Positions 11,291 to 23,878 of a DNA stretch of 64,000 nt are shown one piece after another (the first letter of the stretch is position 1; the number at the start of each line of letters is the position of its first letter). The position numbers were made by a program, and so were the translations under genes. Location of the stretch: positions 412,705 to 476,704 of the forward strand of contig CANNZV010000323.1 in assembly GCA_947561585.1 (NCBI GenBank). Reading direction: 5' to 3'. This DNA is from Caprella mutica (lineage: Eukaryota; Arthropoda; Malacostraca; Amphipoda; Caprellidae). The notes under the pieces were generated by a model, which was given only the letters and a program-made list of their open reading frames with translations, made no database searches and was not told the origin of the DNA.

Positions 11291-13380
11291 GCGTCGACCC
11301 GGATCGGTTCCCGCAGTGAATGATCCAGTGTCGGTTCCCGCACTCTTTATAACTTCCGAAAGAAACATTATTTTTCAAATCTGTAAACACAGTCTAAAAG
11401 AGCTGTTTCTTAGCAATCTTTTGATATATTTACATTTGATATACTCTTGATAAGTAAAATTCTATTCGCAATCAAATAAAACATACATTTTAGGTACCTG
11501 AAAAATTGTCCACTGATGTTTTCAACTATTGCGCAAACTTTGACATTACAAGTAAACGAAAGATGATACTTATCTAAAAATTGGTATGCATATAGGGTAT
11601 GTACTTGGTTATCATGCTTTAAAAGGAATTTTGTCAACTCAAGCCATTCCTAAAACTATAAAGGAAAACGTAAGTGCGAGAATCGACCCGATCAATAAAT
11701 ATGGGCTAGGGTCGCTTCCCGCACTTTTTCAGGGTTGGTTCCCGCACATCAAAATATCCATATTAAGTATATATTATATGTTTAGAGCATGAGTAATATA
11801 TTATATTTCTTCCAGGTTATCATAACTATTAAATACATTATATAACTTGTTTGATCATGCCGAAAAAAAAAAACAAAAAAAAAAGAGAATTAAATTAGAT
11901 GAAAGCAAAGTAAGAGATGCGATTGGTAAAGTGGGAGGTGGACTCTATCAAGGAAAGCTGCAAAATAAATTGGAATTCACGAATGGGCTTTCCGTGACCG
12001 AATGAAGAGAACTGGAGCAATAACAGTGATAGCAGTGGCCGGAGATAAGTTACACCAACTTATCATTTTTAAAGGCGAGACCTGACGTAATAGTTACAAA
12101 TTATGTAGTTCAGTGTTAAAATCACTATAAAATTGCTAATAGCGTATCATGCAGATACGCTATTACAAACTTTACAATCAAACTTTATTTACAGGTGTCA
12201 ACCTTATGACATTGGCATGCTCCCAATGCTTATCCTGGGACACAACATGCAGAATCGGAAGAGCAGTGAAAGAGAACCACCACAAACCTCCCGAGGAGAA
12301 AAGGAAACTCACACCTCAAGCAAGTCCCCAAAAGTAGCCAGGCGATATAGAAGAACCAAACATATCTTGTAGAGCCCACATCAATTATCACAAAGAGAAT
12401 ACTTTCACTGAATTGAATACCTCATTCTATAAGAAAGAAATATCTATCAATAGGAGTTTCGAGCAGATTTTGTAAGACCACTTCACACAAAGAGTGCAAC
12501 ATCGAAAAGTAGTTTGACGTAGGATAAATCTTGAAGCTCAAGTTCTGACAATGGATGAATTAAGAATTTTGTGATGAAATAGAGAAAGAAAAGAAAATGA
12601 ATTGTTAAAATAGGAAAACAGAAAAAGTAGATGAACAGTTGCAGCCAATTTGCTCCAGCACTAGTGCTGAAGAATCAGACGTGGATATAGATAAGGCACC
12701 TGTATAAAATTTCAACCCCAGGCAACAGAGGAGTACTTGAAGAATGTAGAAGGAAAATATTGTTTAATTTGGGTAGTTTCATTTGGGAAGGAACTATTGT
12801 ATATAGGCATTGGTAAACCAAATTGAACAATTCGTTTAAATAAATGTTCATAAACGGAAAAGCCACATAAGGCCAGGGCATTCTATTATTATTTTATAGC
12901 CATATTCTAAGAATATATTATTTGATTAAAACTATACTAATTACAGTTTCATTTGTAGTTTATTTAAGAAATTCTGTATCTTAAATAAAGCATTTTCATA
13001 ACTTGTTTCATTTAACCTGGCAACGTATCAAAAGCAGTCATTATTGTAGTGTAGTGAGGACTAGCTACTCTTCATGGCTGATTCCCACAACGTGGTAGAT
13101 AATGAATGAGAGTTGGTTCCCGCACTGCGGGGCAGTTGAAGAAGGGTTGCGGGAACCGATCCCAGGCACTGCGGGAAACGACCCCTTAAAGTCAGAATTC
13201 TCCCCCGCATATATTTCATCCCATAAAAGAGAAAGTACTAGAGATAGAAACTTAAGAATTACTACGATTATGCATCATACAGAGGTGAATACTCATGCCA
13301 ATTTTTGTTAAGATACCTAACTTATTTTCCGAGTTAAAGCAAAGTTTGCGCAAATTGCGGGAAGCGATCCTGGTCGACGC
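11291..13380. mobile_element. Degenerate pogo-like DNA transposon (2.1 kb)
   Basis: Terminal inverted repeats begin GCGTCGACCCGGATCGG at 11291 and end in the complement at 13380, matching at 23 of about 25 positions. TA flanks both ends (11289-11290 and 13381-13382), the Tc1/mariner/pogo target duplication. The subterminal zones repeat a GGTTCCCGCA-type motif: 11316-11345, 11675-11755, and inverted at 13108-13185. The interior carries a broken DDE_1-type reading frame (separate entry). Confidence 0.75.
11850..12860 (+). pseudogene. Broken DDE_1 (pogo/Tigger-like) transposase remnant
   Basis: One frame around 11970-12085 reads AFRDRMKRTGAITVIAV followed by AGDKLHQLIIFKGE, then a stop. This resembles the first DDE_1 strand block (T-V-x-x-A..G-x-KL-P-x-L-I-I-F-K-G) of pogo/Tigger transposases. 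Further down, SFEQIL, DHFTQRVQH and RRINLEAQVLTMDEL, broken by stops, could be its C-terminal part. Multiple stops and shifts mean it cannot make a protein. Family placement is inferred from motif resemblance plus the TA duplication. Confidence 0.55.
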
Positions 13381-13568
13381 TACATGAAAAAGTTTTATCA
13401 AGAAGTTATTAAAACTCAACATTGAAGCATGAAAGTTTTTCAGTTTTCAAGCTTTCGAATTGAAAGGTTCTCCACCCTTCTCGGCTTCTCCTAATGATGA
13501 ATAGGAATCTTCCTACTTGAAAGCTTGAAAAAACATTCAAAATTTAGTTTACCAAAATACCTAGTTAC

Positions 13569-13776
13569 CCAAGTAAGAAAGAATGGCTCATAAATTCCAT
13601 TTTTTCTACAAAAATAATCATATTCCTCTCCAAAATGATCAAATTATCATAAATTCACTTCAAAATAGCATTGTAGCATAGGAGAAAATTAGATACTTCT
13701 CTCCATTTGGAGAGAAGGGCTCCAAATAAGTTAATAACCGTCACAATTTCACAAACTCATACTATTTTACTTGGCC
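13569..13776. mobile_element. CCAAGTAA-ended foldback MITE, copy 1
   Basis: Left end CCAAGTAA, right end TTACTTGG. The interior has CTCTCCAAAATGATCAAATT and the phrase GAAGGGCTCCAAATAA, shared with copies at 15000 and 18551. No target duplication recognised. Confidence 0.5.
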
Positions 13777-13839
13777 TATATTTGCATGCATTTAACTGAG
13801 GGCAAAATAGAGGATTTCTTATAGAACAGTTTACCGGTT

Positions 13840-15000
13840 CCTGCAGTCTGGCTGTATTTCTTAACAAATTCTACTGACTTGTTGGCGTAATTTTTTTTGT
13901 TTATTTCCCCTTTGAAAATAATATTGTACTAATTGTAGAAAGTATGTGGATTTTCAACTACATACTTAGTTCTTTGTTACCATTAATTTTCATTTAACTG
14001 TGACTAAATTGCTAATTGGGAAAATGCCAGACTGTATTTCATGGAAAATATTATTCTAGCACAGTAGGTGGAATATTAGCTATTTCCTATTCATTCCGAT
14101 ATTATAATTAATTTTCAGACAGTGGATATCAAATTTGGGAAAATGTTGCTAACTTTGTGGATCAGCATGAGCCAAATTATTGGAAAATGTTTGTGGATTT
14201 TTTAAGCTTTTTGAAAAGGTCAGTGGGACTTTGAGCACAAATTTAGAAATTGCCAGCTTGCCCCTAAATACAAACTGGTGCCCCAGACTGCAGGAGCTCC
14301 GAAATGGTGAAGTATTATCCAAGAAATCTTTCATTTTGGCTGCTATTCTCAGTAAAATAAATTTAAATATAGGAGAAAATTAAGGATTGTTCACACAGAA
14401 AATGTTAAAAATGTCCCATATTCTGCAGACTGGCTGGTGCCCAATTTAGTTGCTGAAATGTTGAAAATTAGTGGCCCAGGCCAGTCAGCAGAATATGGCC
14501 AGTCTGCAGAGTATGGGAGATACAGAGATATTTGGGATATTCTCTCCAAACAATTTTGAATTAATCTCTATTTACATATTTTAATTATTTACATTAACAG
14601 TATATAATTCTACCATATTCTTTTTTTTTTAATATTCCAAATTACCAAACCTATGCTATGTATAATGTATTAATCCAACCATATAATTAAACCTAGATAA
14701 ACAATAATTCAATAAATTATGTAGGAATGAAGCTATAACTTATTAGCCTATAGGTACTCTTTAGGTATTAAACATTACTTAATTCATTTATTAACACAAA
14801 GTACCCTTACTGTTACTGACTTATTGGCCTTACAAAACTTAAACAAAGTTACAAAGCTGGGCATCTTTGTTACAAAACATTATAATAACTGGAATATCTA
14901 TTAAAGAGTTTGTGACCCAAAAAAGCTTAGAAGTAGTCTAGTAGATGCTGCTAGAACTTTAAGGGTAAAGTTGTACTAGTCTGCAAAGCACGTCCATCCA
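13840..15000. repeat. Nested transposon remnants with CCAGACTG / CAGACTGG ends
   Basis: Many fragments of elements with CCAGACTG- or CAGACTGG-type ends (13850, 14021, 14275, 14421, 14483, 14500) lie head-to-tail and inside each other. Short open frames here carry no recognisable domain. No host gene seen. Confidence 0.5.
14283..14433. mobile_element. hAT-like MITE, 151 bp, TSD CTGGTGCC
   Basis: Ends CCAGACTGCAG and CTGCAGACTGG. A perfect 8-bp duplication CTGGTGCC lies at 14275-14282 and 14434-14441. The left duplication overlaps the CTGG end of an older related element, so this copy landed inside one. Confidence 0.75.
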
Positions 15001-15229
15001 AGTAAAATAGTAGCTATGTCTCATAAACTAGCCAATTGTCTCTTCAGCTGAATCAGCTCTCTCCAAAATTCAACAAATTCTCTCAAATGATCAAATTATC
15101 ATTAATTCTCTCCAAAATAACATTGTAGAGAAAAATAGATAAAACCCGCCATTTGCAATTGAAGGGCTCAAAATAACTATCACAAACTCGCCATTAAAAT
15201 GGCGAGTTTGGACAAGCTTTATTACTTCC
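14999..15229. mobile_element. CCAAGTAA-ended foldback MITE, copy 2
   Basis: Homologous to 18551-18777. It shares TCTCATAAACT, CTCTCCAAAAT, AACTCGCCATTTGCAATTGA and the hairpin ACTCGCC-ATTAAAAT-GGCGAGT at 15185-15208. The right end is degraded to TTACTTCC. Confidence 0.6.
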
Positions 15230-15333
15230 ATGTCGCCAAAGATCTTTGGAGACTATATTGGAATGAAAATTCATCCAAACAAGATCTTGGTGACTAATTT
15301 CTAATTAATTCCTATGTTTACATGTTATTATTG

Positions 15334-15662
15334 CCAATCTGCAGAATTAGTCTCTTCTCCCACAGATTTTTTAATTTGAGAGACAGTTACTCTCCGACTC
15401 TCAGTAGCAGATTCAGAATCTCCCGCATCTAAATTAATGGTAACCCAGTCTGCAGAATGCGTATCTTCTCCCGCAGAGACTTTAATTTGAGAGAGAGAGC
15501 TACTCTCTGACTCTCGGCAGCAGATTCAGAATCTCCTGCAGCTAAATTAATGGTAACATAGGAATTAATTCAAGATCTCCCGCTGAGTTCTCAAATTTCT
15601 AAAATTCTATCTAAAACTCCCGCAGAGAGTCTTTGAAAAATGTTCCATATTCTGCAGACTGG
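15334..15662. mobile_element. hAT-like MITE, 329 bp, TSD TATTATTG
   Basis: Ends CCAATCTGCAGAATTAG and ATATTCTGCAGACTGG. A perfect 8-bp duplication TATTATTG lies at 15326-15333 and 15663-15670. A block of about 115 bp beginning CTGCAGAATTAGTCTC is duplicated internally (second copy from 15447, with the intact terminus CCAGTCTGCAGAATGCG). Confidence 0.75.
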
Positions 15663-15779
15663 TATTATTGGAGACATATTGAAGAAATTTGGCCATTTTG
15701 GAGACGAATTAGAAATTTTTTGGAGACTAATTGTCCTGAAATTTCAAATAGGAAAATCTTGGTGACAGATTTGACACAC

Positions 15780-17940
15780 TTTGCAGACTGGTGTTACTAT
15801 TAATTTTCGGTGGAAAAATGGGTAAAATGATGGTGGATCTGCCAAATTAGTGGAAATTTTACCAGATTGTATATGGTGGTAAACCATGTTTCAAAGTGTG
15901 GCAGGAAAGTCGCCAGTTTGGCAAGAAAATAGATCAAGGTCTCCACATTTAAGGTACTTTGAAGAAGAAATATGACTTCCTAGTGAAGATTTTACACTTG
16001 GTAGGGTGTTTGTGCCAGTAATCGGTCACTTAAGGATAAATTACAAACAAATAACAATAACAAGTCACATAGAAACGCTACCAACGCGATGCAACTATCA
16101 TTACAAAGCTGGAATTTTTATCTTTCCAATCGCTTTACACAAACACATTTATAATATTACTTACGACATTAAAAGTAAAAATGTCCCATTAGTCTAAAAT
16201 GCTAGAAATCGTCATAGCAATATCTATGTTCGGTCACTTCCAATTCTATTATCGTCAGGTGGCCAATCATAAGGAACTAATGTTAGTCATACTTGTTGAT
16301 TAGTGACTGATCATGGTATAATTAGTATAATTATTCTCCCACTTCTAATTACTAGTAATTGATTTAGTCATACCTAATATCTATACAATCAATATGTATT
16401 TTTTATTAACGTAATTCCTACTGTACTAAGTAATAGTAAGTATTATGCTTATATTATTATTACCTACCCATAGGCCATACACACAATCAAACACTTCGTC
16501 AATGGTTAAAAATAAGTTATATTTTAGTGTTGTCATTTCACTCGAAAGTTTTAACATGTTATACATTGTTATTTGCCATACACCAGAATTGAAAACTAAG
16601 TTATTTTTATATAAATGTGATTATTTATTTACATAAGCTGAAGCTCCTACAACTGCTACCTTCTACATGCAAGAGGAAATAATTACGCGGCCGCTTTAAG
16701 AATCAACGGCTACTTTAAATTAAGGTTTATTATATATTTGATTCGTCTGCCAAGTATACATATATTATATTCAGATATTTAAAAATTGACAATCAATGCT
16801 TAATTTATTCATTTCTCAGAAGACTCAGATTGGTATTTAGTAATATCAATTAATTTAGTTTTAGCCTCTATACGTTTTCTTTGATTATAATAGTTCTGAA
16901 AAAAGGGGTACCTAACTATCTTAAATAAAAGCAAGCCGTAATTGTCATGTGCATTTCATGTCTATTTAGTTGCAGATATCTTAGCCTTATTATAATGCTA
17001 ACTATAAGTCTATAACACATTTTATTTACTGATAAAATTATTTTGAAATTGATTTACCTCAATTAGATTTTCATTGAAAAAGTAATTTTCGGCCCCTAAA
17101 TAAATGTTGCTTTGTTTAAGTTTAAACGGGACATAATTCGAATGTCCCCTAAAAAAATAAATGCCGATATATATGCCGTCTACATTCCCTCTAGTTTGCC
17201 CTCTTCCACTATTGTGATGTAGATTCAACCATTCTTTGTCGCTATCAATGATGTCACAACCTGGAGTGGAAGTCCAGGTTTCTATTGATTCTAAATCCTT
17301 CTGATTGAATTTTACGTATTTTGGTTATTGACAAACACCATATATAATTCACACGTGACACTATATAAGTGGGTATGATTATGTAAAATATTTATATATT
17401 TGACGTTAAAGTAATCATATCTTGTTATCATATGTAATAACGTACTTTATTCGGAGAATATACAAGCTTAACTATCTCAAAATTTATTCATTAATGTTAT
17501 CGGCCAATGTAACGATATAAATTAATTAGTTAAAATACCAGTTTGTTATCGGACGCATGACGGGAAGTTTTTCCAGTAATCGTCAGGGTGGACGGATGGA
17601 TTCTATGTTTAATCGGCCAGTCTGTCCGAACATTAAAATCAGATGTTCTGATAATCTAGTGATCGGACTACCATTTTAAATAAAAAGTAAGTATTTGTTT
17701 GCTTAAATTTTAAAATGCACCGATAGATTGTAAAATGTACACCTAGAAAAACATACACCTGGTACATTAAAAGCTACTGAAACACACTAAGGAGTTTCAA
17801 AGAGGAACCGTTCTCTTATGAAAAATACAACGAACTGACCGATAACTTGACTTTCCGACAATGATTGGAAGCTACCTGTTAATTTGTGTGGTTAAATGAT
17901 TAGAAAGAATTACTAATCAATTATAGTGGTCGATTCTTTA
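15780..17940. other. AT-rich intergenic stretch with transposon fragments; no gene
   Basis: 15780-15960 continues the CAGACTGG-type debris. It includes GTTTCAAAGTGTGG at 15889, which pairs with CCATACTTTGAAAC near 18895 and may be the left arm of an older, interrupted element. From 16000 to 17940 I see no recognisable coding exon, RNA or tandem array. Confidence 0.4.
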
Positions 17941-17956
17941 ATAATTTAGTACGTAT

Positions 17957-18215
17957 CCAGTCTGCAGAATATGGAACATTTTTCCAAGACTCTCTGCGGG
18001 AGTTTTTGATTGAATTTTTAGAAATTGGAGATCTCTGCGGGAGATCTTGAATTAATTCCTATGTTACCATTAATTTAGCTGCGGGAAATTTTTAATTAAT
18101 TCCTATGTTACCATTAATTTAGCTGCGAGAGATTTTGAATCTGCTGCTGAGAGTTTGAGAATGACTCTCTCAAAATAAAATCTCTGCGGGAGAAGAGACA
18201 CATTCTGCAGACTGG
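17957..18215. mobile_element. hAT-like MITE, 259 bp, TSD GTACGTAT
   Basis: Inverted ends CCAGTCTGCAGAATATGG and CACATTCTGCAGACTGG. A perfect 8-bp duplication GTACGTAT lies at 17949-17956 and 18216-18223. The interior has CTCTGCGGGAG repeats shared with 15334-15662. Confidence 0.85.
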
Positions 18216-18363
18216 GTACGTATGCCTCTATTCCTTAATATATTATATAGAAAATTATGCTCAATGCGTCTGCTATTCTGATTACTAGAGGTACACCGAT
18301 TACTGGCACAAACAGCCTACCATCCTTATGCATCGCCATCATGTCTGATGCATGTGTATCTGA

Positions 18364-18542
18364 CCAGTCTGCAGAATATGCGAGATATTTGGGATATTCT
18401 CTCCGAACAATTTTGAATTAATTCCTATATTTACATTAATTTTGCTATGAACACTTCTGAATTAATTCCTATATTTACATTAATTTTGCTACGAACAGAT
18501 TAAGAGATTTCTACGAACACTTAATCAGTTTCTGCAGACTGG
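18364..18542. mobile_element. hAT-like MITE, 179 bp, TSD GTATCTGA
   Basis: Ends CCAGTCTGCAGAATATGCG and GTTTCTGCAGACTGG. A perfect 8-bp duplication GTATCTGA lies at 18356-18363 and 18543-18550. Its right duplication directly abuts the left end of the CCAAGTAA element at 18551. Confidence 0.85.
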
Positions 18543-18550
18543 GTATCTGA

Positions 18551-18777
18551 CCAAGTAAATTAGTATGTCTCATAAACTCACCATTTGTCTCTCCAGCTCT
18601 CTCCAAAATTTAACAAATTCTCTCCAAAATGATCAAATTATCTTTAATTCTCTCCAAAATAACATTGTAGCATAGGAGAAAAATAGATAAAACTCGCCAT
18701 TTGCAATTGAAGGGCTCAAAATAACAGTCACAAACTCGCCATTAAAATGGCGAGTTTGGACATGCTATATTACTTGG
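18551..18777. mobile_element. CCAAGTAA-ended foldback MITE, copy 3 (best preserved)
   Basis: Left end CCAAGTAA, right end TTACTTGG at 18770-18777. It contains the hairpin ACTCGCCATT-AAAATGGCGAGT near the right end and CTCTCCAAAAT repeats. Closely similar to 14999-15229 and more distantly to 13569-13776. Confidence 0.65.
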
Positions 18778-19059
18778 GACTGTATCACTAATAATCACTT
18801 GATACTATCTATGAGTGATTTACTTGTTATTTACAGGTTTCTAAACTTATTTCACCCCTCAAAAGTCGCCAGCATACTGGCGAGTGGCGACTTTGTCCAT
18901 ACTTTGAAACATAGGTGGTAAATTCCAATGATATGTACCTAGGGAGATATTCAATTTCTCTAATAAAAAATTCCTGCAATATCAGAGGATATTAAGCTAT
19001 TAATTCCTATATTACCATTAATTTTTGGAGGAGAAACTGGAAAAATGTTGGAGGACTAG

Positions 19060-19297
19060 CCAGTCTGTATTTGGTGCACAAAATTCCACTGACTATTGCA
19101 AAAAGCTGAAAAAAATCCACCATAAATTTCCATTAATTTAGCTGATCCACCAACATTTTCCCAATTTATCCACCGAAAATTAATGGTAACATAGGAATAA
19201 ATAGCTGAAATTCCACCAACTTTGCAAGAATATTATTTTCAAAGAGGAAAAAATTCCACCGACATGTCGGTGGAATTTACCACGAAATACAGACTGG
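19060..19297. mobile_element. hAT-like MITE, 238 bp, TSD AGGACTAG
   Basis: Ends CCAGTCTGTATTTGG and CGAAATACAGACTGG. A perfect 8-bp duplication AGGACTAG lies at 19052-19059 and 19298-19305. The interior has repeated TTCCACCGAC/GTCGGTGGAA motifs. Confidence 0.85.
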
Positions 19298-19309
19298 AGG
19301 ACTAGTAGG

Positions 19310-21130
19310 TACCAGACTGGAAAACATAAATTCTAACAGAGTTACTCCTAACTTCATGCATTCCCATTAGTGATGTTTATCATCACAACAAGCCAAATTG
19401 TGATGCATAAATGACTTATTTTACATCAGTTTTCACTGCAGAGTTGAAGTTTATAGAATAATTTACTGATTTCTGCATTTTTTAGGGTTAAAATGAGTAA
19501 TTTTTGTTCATTCTAAATTCCTAACAGAGTTACTAGTCAATCTGAAATGAGTTATTATTCCACTCTGGAGTAGGTACTAGGTAGACAAATTGATGAAAAA
19601 TGTTGGCAGCTATTTCTCAGATTTTTGAAAAAGTCAGGAGTTCAGACTTCAGAGCACCAAATACAAACTGGAAAATTTATGGTGTTTTTTTTTCAGCTTT
19701 TTTTAGTTTTTTAAAAAGTCAGTGGAATTTGTGCACCAAATACAGACTGGGAGCCGGAGCAGACCCAGCGGGCCAGCAGTGTATGCTATAATTAATTATA
19801 ATTTAAATTTTTAACGTGCGTTTGAAGCCATTATGTTTCTGTTGTTCGAGGCCATAGGCACAATTTAGCTGCTTGACCCTACCTAAGGGGTTAAACCTAA
19901 ATAACCGACCTCGCCTAACATAACCTCACCGACCTCACCTAACATAGTACCTATGTCTAGTAAATTAAAAAAAATAGCCTACCTACAACATATATAACAA
20001 TGAATACAATTTATGGACAGAGCCGTAGGGATACATTATTATTTTATTATGCTCAGCTAATACAAAAGTATAGAATTAAATACATATGCTGCAGTGCGGC
20101 CCCAGTGCCAAAGACATACCAATTTGCAATGAAGAAAGTATCATTTCTTGGTTTATTATTAAGGCTACACAACAAAAATATACAAAGTATTGTCAATAGA
20201 GTTGTGACGTCAACATAGCAAATGCAGAATATAAACCAGGGGTCTAAAAGATCAATTTAATACTCAAGATGCATATTATATAAGTATTTCTAAACAATAA
20301 TTAATTATATTTTCAGAATATGTTTCAACTTATAAACAGTTTCTTTGATTCCGAACAGTTGTCTTAATGACGTCACGTACACAAAATACCTCTTCTGTCA
20401 CTACAAGTTATTAACATGGTTGGAAAAGAAAAGCTCGCGCATTAAAGTATAAAAAAAAAAGTTATTTGTACCGAAGAATAAGTACACGAATAGTTTTTAT
20501 TAAAGAATCTTTAATTTAAAAGGTTAAATAATTTTTATTAGGTTTATTAACTTACAGCCTAAAAATTAACCTCTGCGCATATTTTGTGATTACTAAATTA
20601 TGTTGATGATTAATACAATGGTTAAATTATAAATTATATCACCTACTGAGGCACTCAATTAATGTGATTTTTTCCACAGCATGATTAAGTCTATGAACCC
20701 GTTAATTATAGTTTATAATATTATACAGAATTAGTAAGAAACGTCGTGACTTGTATGTGAGTAAACCATTAATAGAATGCTGTGCATCAATCAATCAAAA
20801 TAGTTAAATATCCTAATTATTCAATAGTTGTGGATAGACACATTTTATTAATTGTCATAATTGATATTATATAATCTATGGGCTTTTTACGCCAATGTAC
20901 TAAATTTTAAGAATTATTGAGTTTCCAATAGAACTTATTACCTATTCTAACACGATTTATCATTCATGGTCTATCTAAAAAAAGCGAAATATTAAAACTT
21001 AAAATTAGTCATCAAATTTCAGGAAACTGCATGAATGTATTACTATTTTACTATTTATATGAAAGCTACATATATATACCTGCAGTGAAACATTTATTAA
21101 GGCACACAAATAATTAAACTTCGAAATGGG
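19310..21130. other. Intergenic, AT-rich; element debris at the left, no gene
   Basis: 19312-19750 holds two more CAGACTGG-type ends. Position 19885-19950 repeats an ACCGACCTCACCTAACATA phrase twice. The short open frame 20000-20218 has no recognisable domain and lacks codon-like structure. I find nothing else. Confidence 0.35.
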
Positions 21131-21135
21131 CTTGT

Positions 21136-21734
21136 TTAAAGGTCCTCTCCAATCAAATTTTTTTATTGATTAAATCAATGAGGCTAATGTTTCTTATAAT
21201 TTTACTGCAAACCGCATCAAATTTGATAGTATATTTTTAATTTTATATGCTTTTAAAGATTTTTATAATCAAAACTCTACAAAACCTATTTTACTTCCGA
21301 CTTTCTAATTTTCAGTCAGAAGAAGAAGAATGTACACCATTTGTTTTGATTGTCAACTAGGTATAAGGTTTAATAAATCTATTTAATATTCGTGTAAAAG
21401 GTATAATATCGGATAAACTTTTAGTAAACGTTTTAATAAACGTTTATATACTTAATGAAATTATTAATTTCTAAAACTAAGGCCAAAAACGCATTTTTTG
21501 TTTGAAAATCTAAATTTACAATCAAAACAAAGAGTGTACATTCTACTTTCTCGGCGTCAGGTTAGTGATTCGCTCAATTGTTGCTTACATAGTATTGAAA
21601 AACTTTAAAAGCAAATAATAAAATATATACTGATCCGATTGTATGCGGTGTGCGGAATAATGATCGTAGACCTTAGTTCTATAATATCATGTTATAAACT
21701 CATTTTTTTCCCGGAGCCTGGAGAGGACCTTTAA
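21136..21734. mobile_element. Inverted-repeat element with TTAAAGGTCCTCTCCA ends, copy 1 (599 bp)
   Basis: TTAAAGGTCCTCTCCA at 21136-21151 is matched exactly in reverse complement at 21719-21734. A nested inverted pair inside (AGAATGTACACCATTTGTTT near 21330 and its counterpart near 21530) makes an inner stem. The same terminus bounds 23050-23572. No coding capacity seen; target duplication unclear. Confidence 0.65.
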
Positions 21735-21739
21735 GAAAA

Positions 21740-22810
21740 TCATGATACCTATTTATGTAATAATTTTAATTTATGACGTAATTCAAGAGGTCAGAGGTTT
21801 CAATAGAAAAGGAGTAATTTTCGTCTTAGGAATATAACTACTGCTATCCTCTTCATTAAATACTGATATTATACAAATATAATTGTTTTATTCCTTTTAT
21901 TTTATAATATAAATATTTTCACTAATTTGAAATGATATACATCTGTCATTTACGCAGTCTCCCTTAGATTTGATAGCAATTTCTCTCTTTTAAAGTACAG
22001 TTTTCTATGAGATTATGTAGGGGTGACTAAATATTTTCAAAATTAAATACTGCGAATGAATAGGATATTATAACTCATTTATGCAGGAATAAATTTATGC
22101 ATAAATAGGTGGTTTACTATACTTTTTTTTATCGTAGAAAATTTAAAACCAACTTCTGAAATCTTGTCTTATATATTAGAGGTATTTTAATTATACATAA
22201 AGGCTAAAGCTCTGTAAGCTGATTATGAAAGCAAAGATATTATGATATGAAATATGTTATTTAAATTAGTTACTATTTATCAAAAATTGTTTCAAAAACA
22301 ATTCTAATTTTATTATCAACATGTAACCAAAACTATCAGTTTATTGTTTGGGTTAATAAATTAAACTACTATCAAACTTTTTGAAATTGCATTTTCTGTA
22401 TCTCAATAATATTTTCACCGAAGTTTACACAAGGTGAACTGCTGTAAAATTTCATTCCTAATTCGTGAATATTCCTAATCGTGGAATTATATGGAACACT
22501 CACGAATTTGAGATTTTGGTATAGTGTAAATACACTCAATAGTGTTTTTATTTCTCAAATTCAATTAGTCAATAATTAATGCATAGTTACTCGAAGATAG
22601 GTTGATGTTTTGAAAATGTTACAGAAATGAAGTCATCTATCAAGAAATAATGCAATCAAGTCATAATACTGTATAATGTATATATAGGATTAAACTTATG
22701 TTGATCTGAAGCATTTAATAACATTATACTGATTAATGTTTTACTGTAATATTATGTGAACAACTTCATGTGAAAGTTTGATATAATTGTGATTGAAACT
22801 ATTAGGTTGT
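21740..22810. other. AT-rich intergenic stretch; nothing recognised
   Basis: No open frame of note, no tandem array and no clear inverted repeat. I see nothing to annotate. Confidence 0.35.
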
Positions 22811-22817
22811 TGGAGCA

Positions 22818-23603
22818 AGTAAAGATAACGGACCAGGGGTCAACAATCTTTATGGCTTCTTTACACATGTCAGGGATCCGTCCGGGACGTCTCCGGTCCG
22901 TCTCCTCTCAGTGATTAAGTGTCAGTGAAAAAATATATCGTTACTTTAATTTCAAATGACACATTTACACAGTACCGGCTCCTCTCAGTGACAAAATAAT
23001 CCATGACCGGTGACACCCCTGACGGCTCCCTGACATGTTTGAAGAAGCCTTAGAAGTCCCCTCCACTCTATTTTTTTTGTTTCTCTATTGATTAGAACTA
23101 AGGAGCAAACTATTTCAAATTTGGTTCCATAGTTTTATTATAATATGTGATTTGAGATTTGTTTCCGTTCTTTATACTACCCTTCTGAATTTCAAGCAAA
23201 GAAAAAGCCTGCATGTCCGATAGGCTACTAGATCCGACAAATTCAAAACAATAACAAAGCTGATTATATAAAGAATCCAAGTACATAATTAAGAATTTCT
23301 TACTAATAGTTTTCATAAATCATAACATTTTTCCTATTCAGAGAACTGTTCATTTTAAAACAAGTACTGCATTTGAATAGGTATGTACTATGTATAGTAT
23401 TCTATGTTCAGAATGAATAAAGCGAAATGTGAATATTTCTTATATAATTAATTGTGAACAGAATACTTGATCGATTTGAATTCTGCTTAATGTTATATGT
23501 TATATAACCTTAGCTCAACAAATTTAAAGCAATTCGAGATTTTTTTTAATTTAGAGTGGAGAGGACCTTTAACTTGATTAAATTCTGGTCCGTTATCTTT
23601 ACT
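22818..23603. mobile_element. Composite inverted-repeat element whose TIR matches the neighbouring minisatellite
   Basis: AGTAAAGATAACGGACCAG (22818-22836) is perfectly inverted at 23585-23603. Between them sit two other inverted-repeat units. One, 22854-23049, has imperfect arms around ACATGTCAGGG and GC-rich phrases such as CCGGTCCGTCTCCTC. The other, 23050-23572, has the AAGGTCCTCTCC-type ends seen at 21136-21734. The right terminus is the same sequence as the unit of the 29-bp array starting at 23879. Confidence 0.6.
23050..23572. mobile_element. Inverted-repeat element with GTCC(C/T)CTCCACTCTA ends, copy 2
   Basis: Left end TTAGAAGTCCCCTCCACTC pairs with right end TAGAGTGGAGAGGACCTTTA. 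Same family as 21136-21734, nested inside 22818-23603. Interior AT-rich; the minus-strand open frame 23110-23316 has no recognisable domain. Confidence 0.55.
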
Positions 23604-23878
23604 AGCTTCATATCTGGTCCATTATCTTTACTTGGTTAAATTTTAAATATTTAATACCGGAAAAAGGATATAATCAGAATATTGTCCCTCTTTTTTTCAC
23701 AATGTAATAATGAAGAGTTCATATTACTGCGAAGAATTTCATCCGATATATACATTAATAATGTAAATCATTAATATTATCTTTTATTAGGTTGTATATT
23801 TGTAAAAACTTAAGGAAATATATATTATAACTAATGAAAAGTATGTTGTTTTTCATCAATTCTTCCAATTAGCTTATT

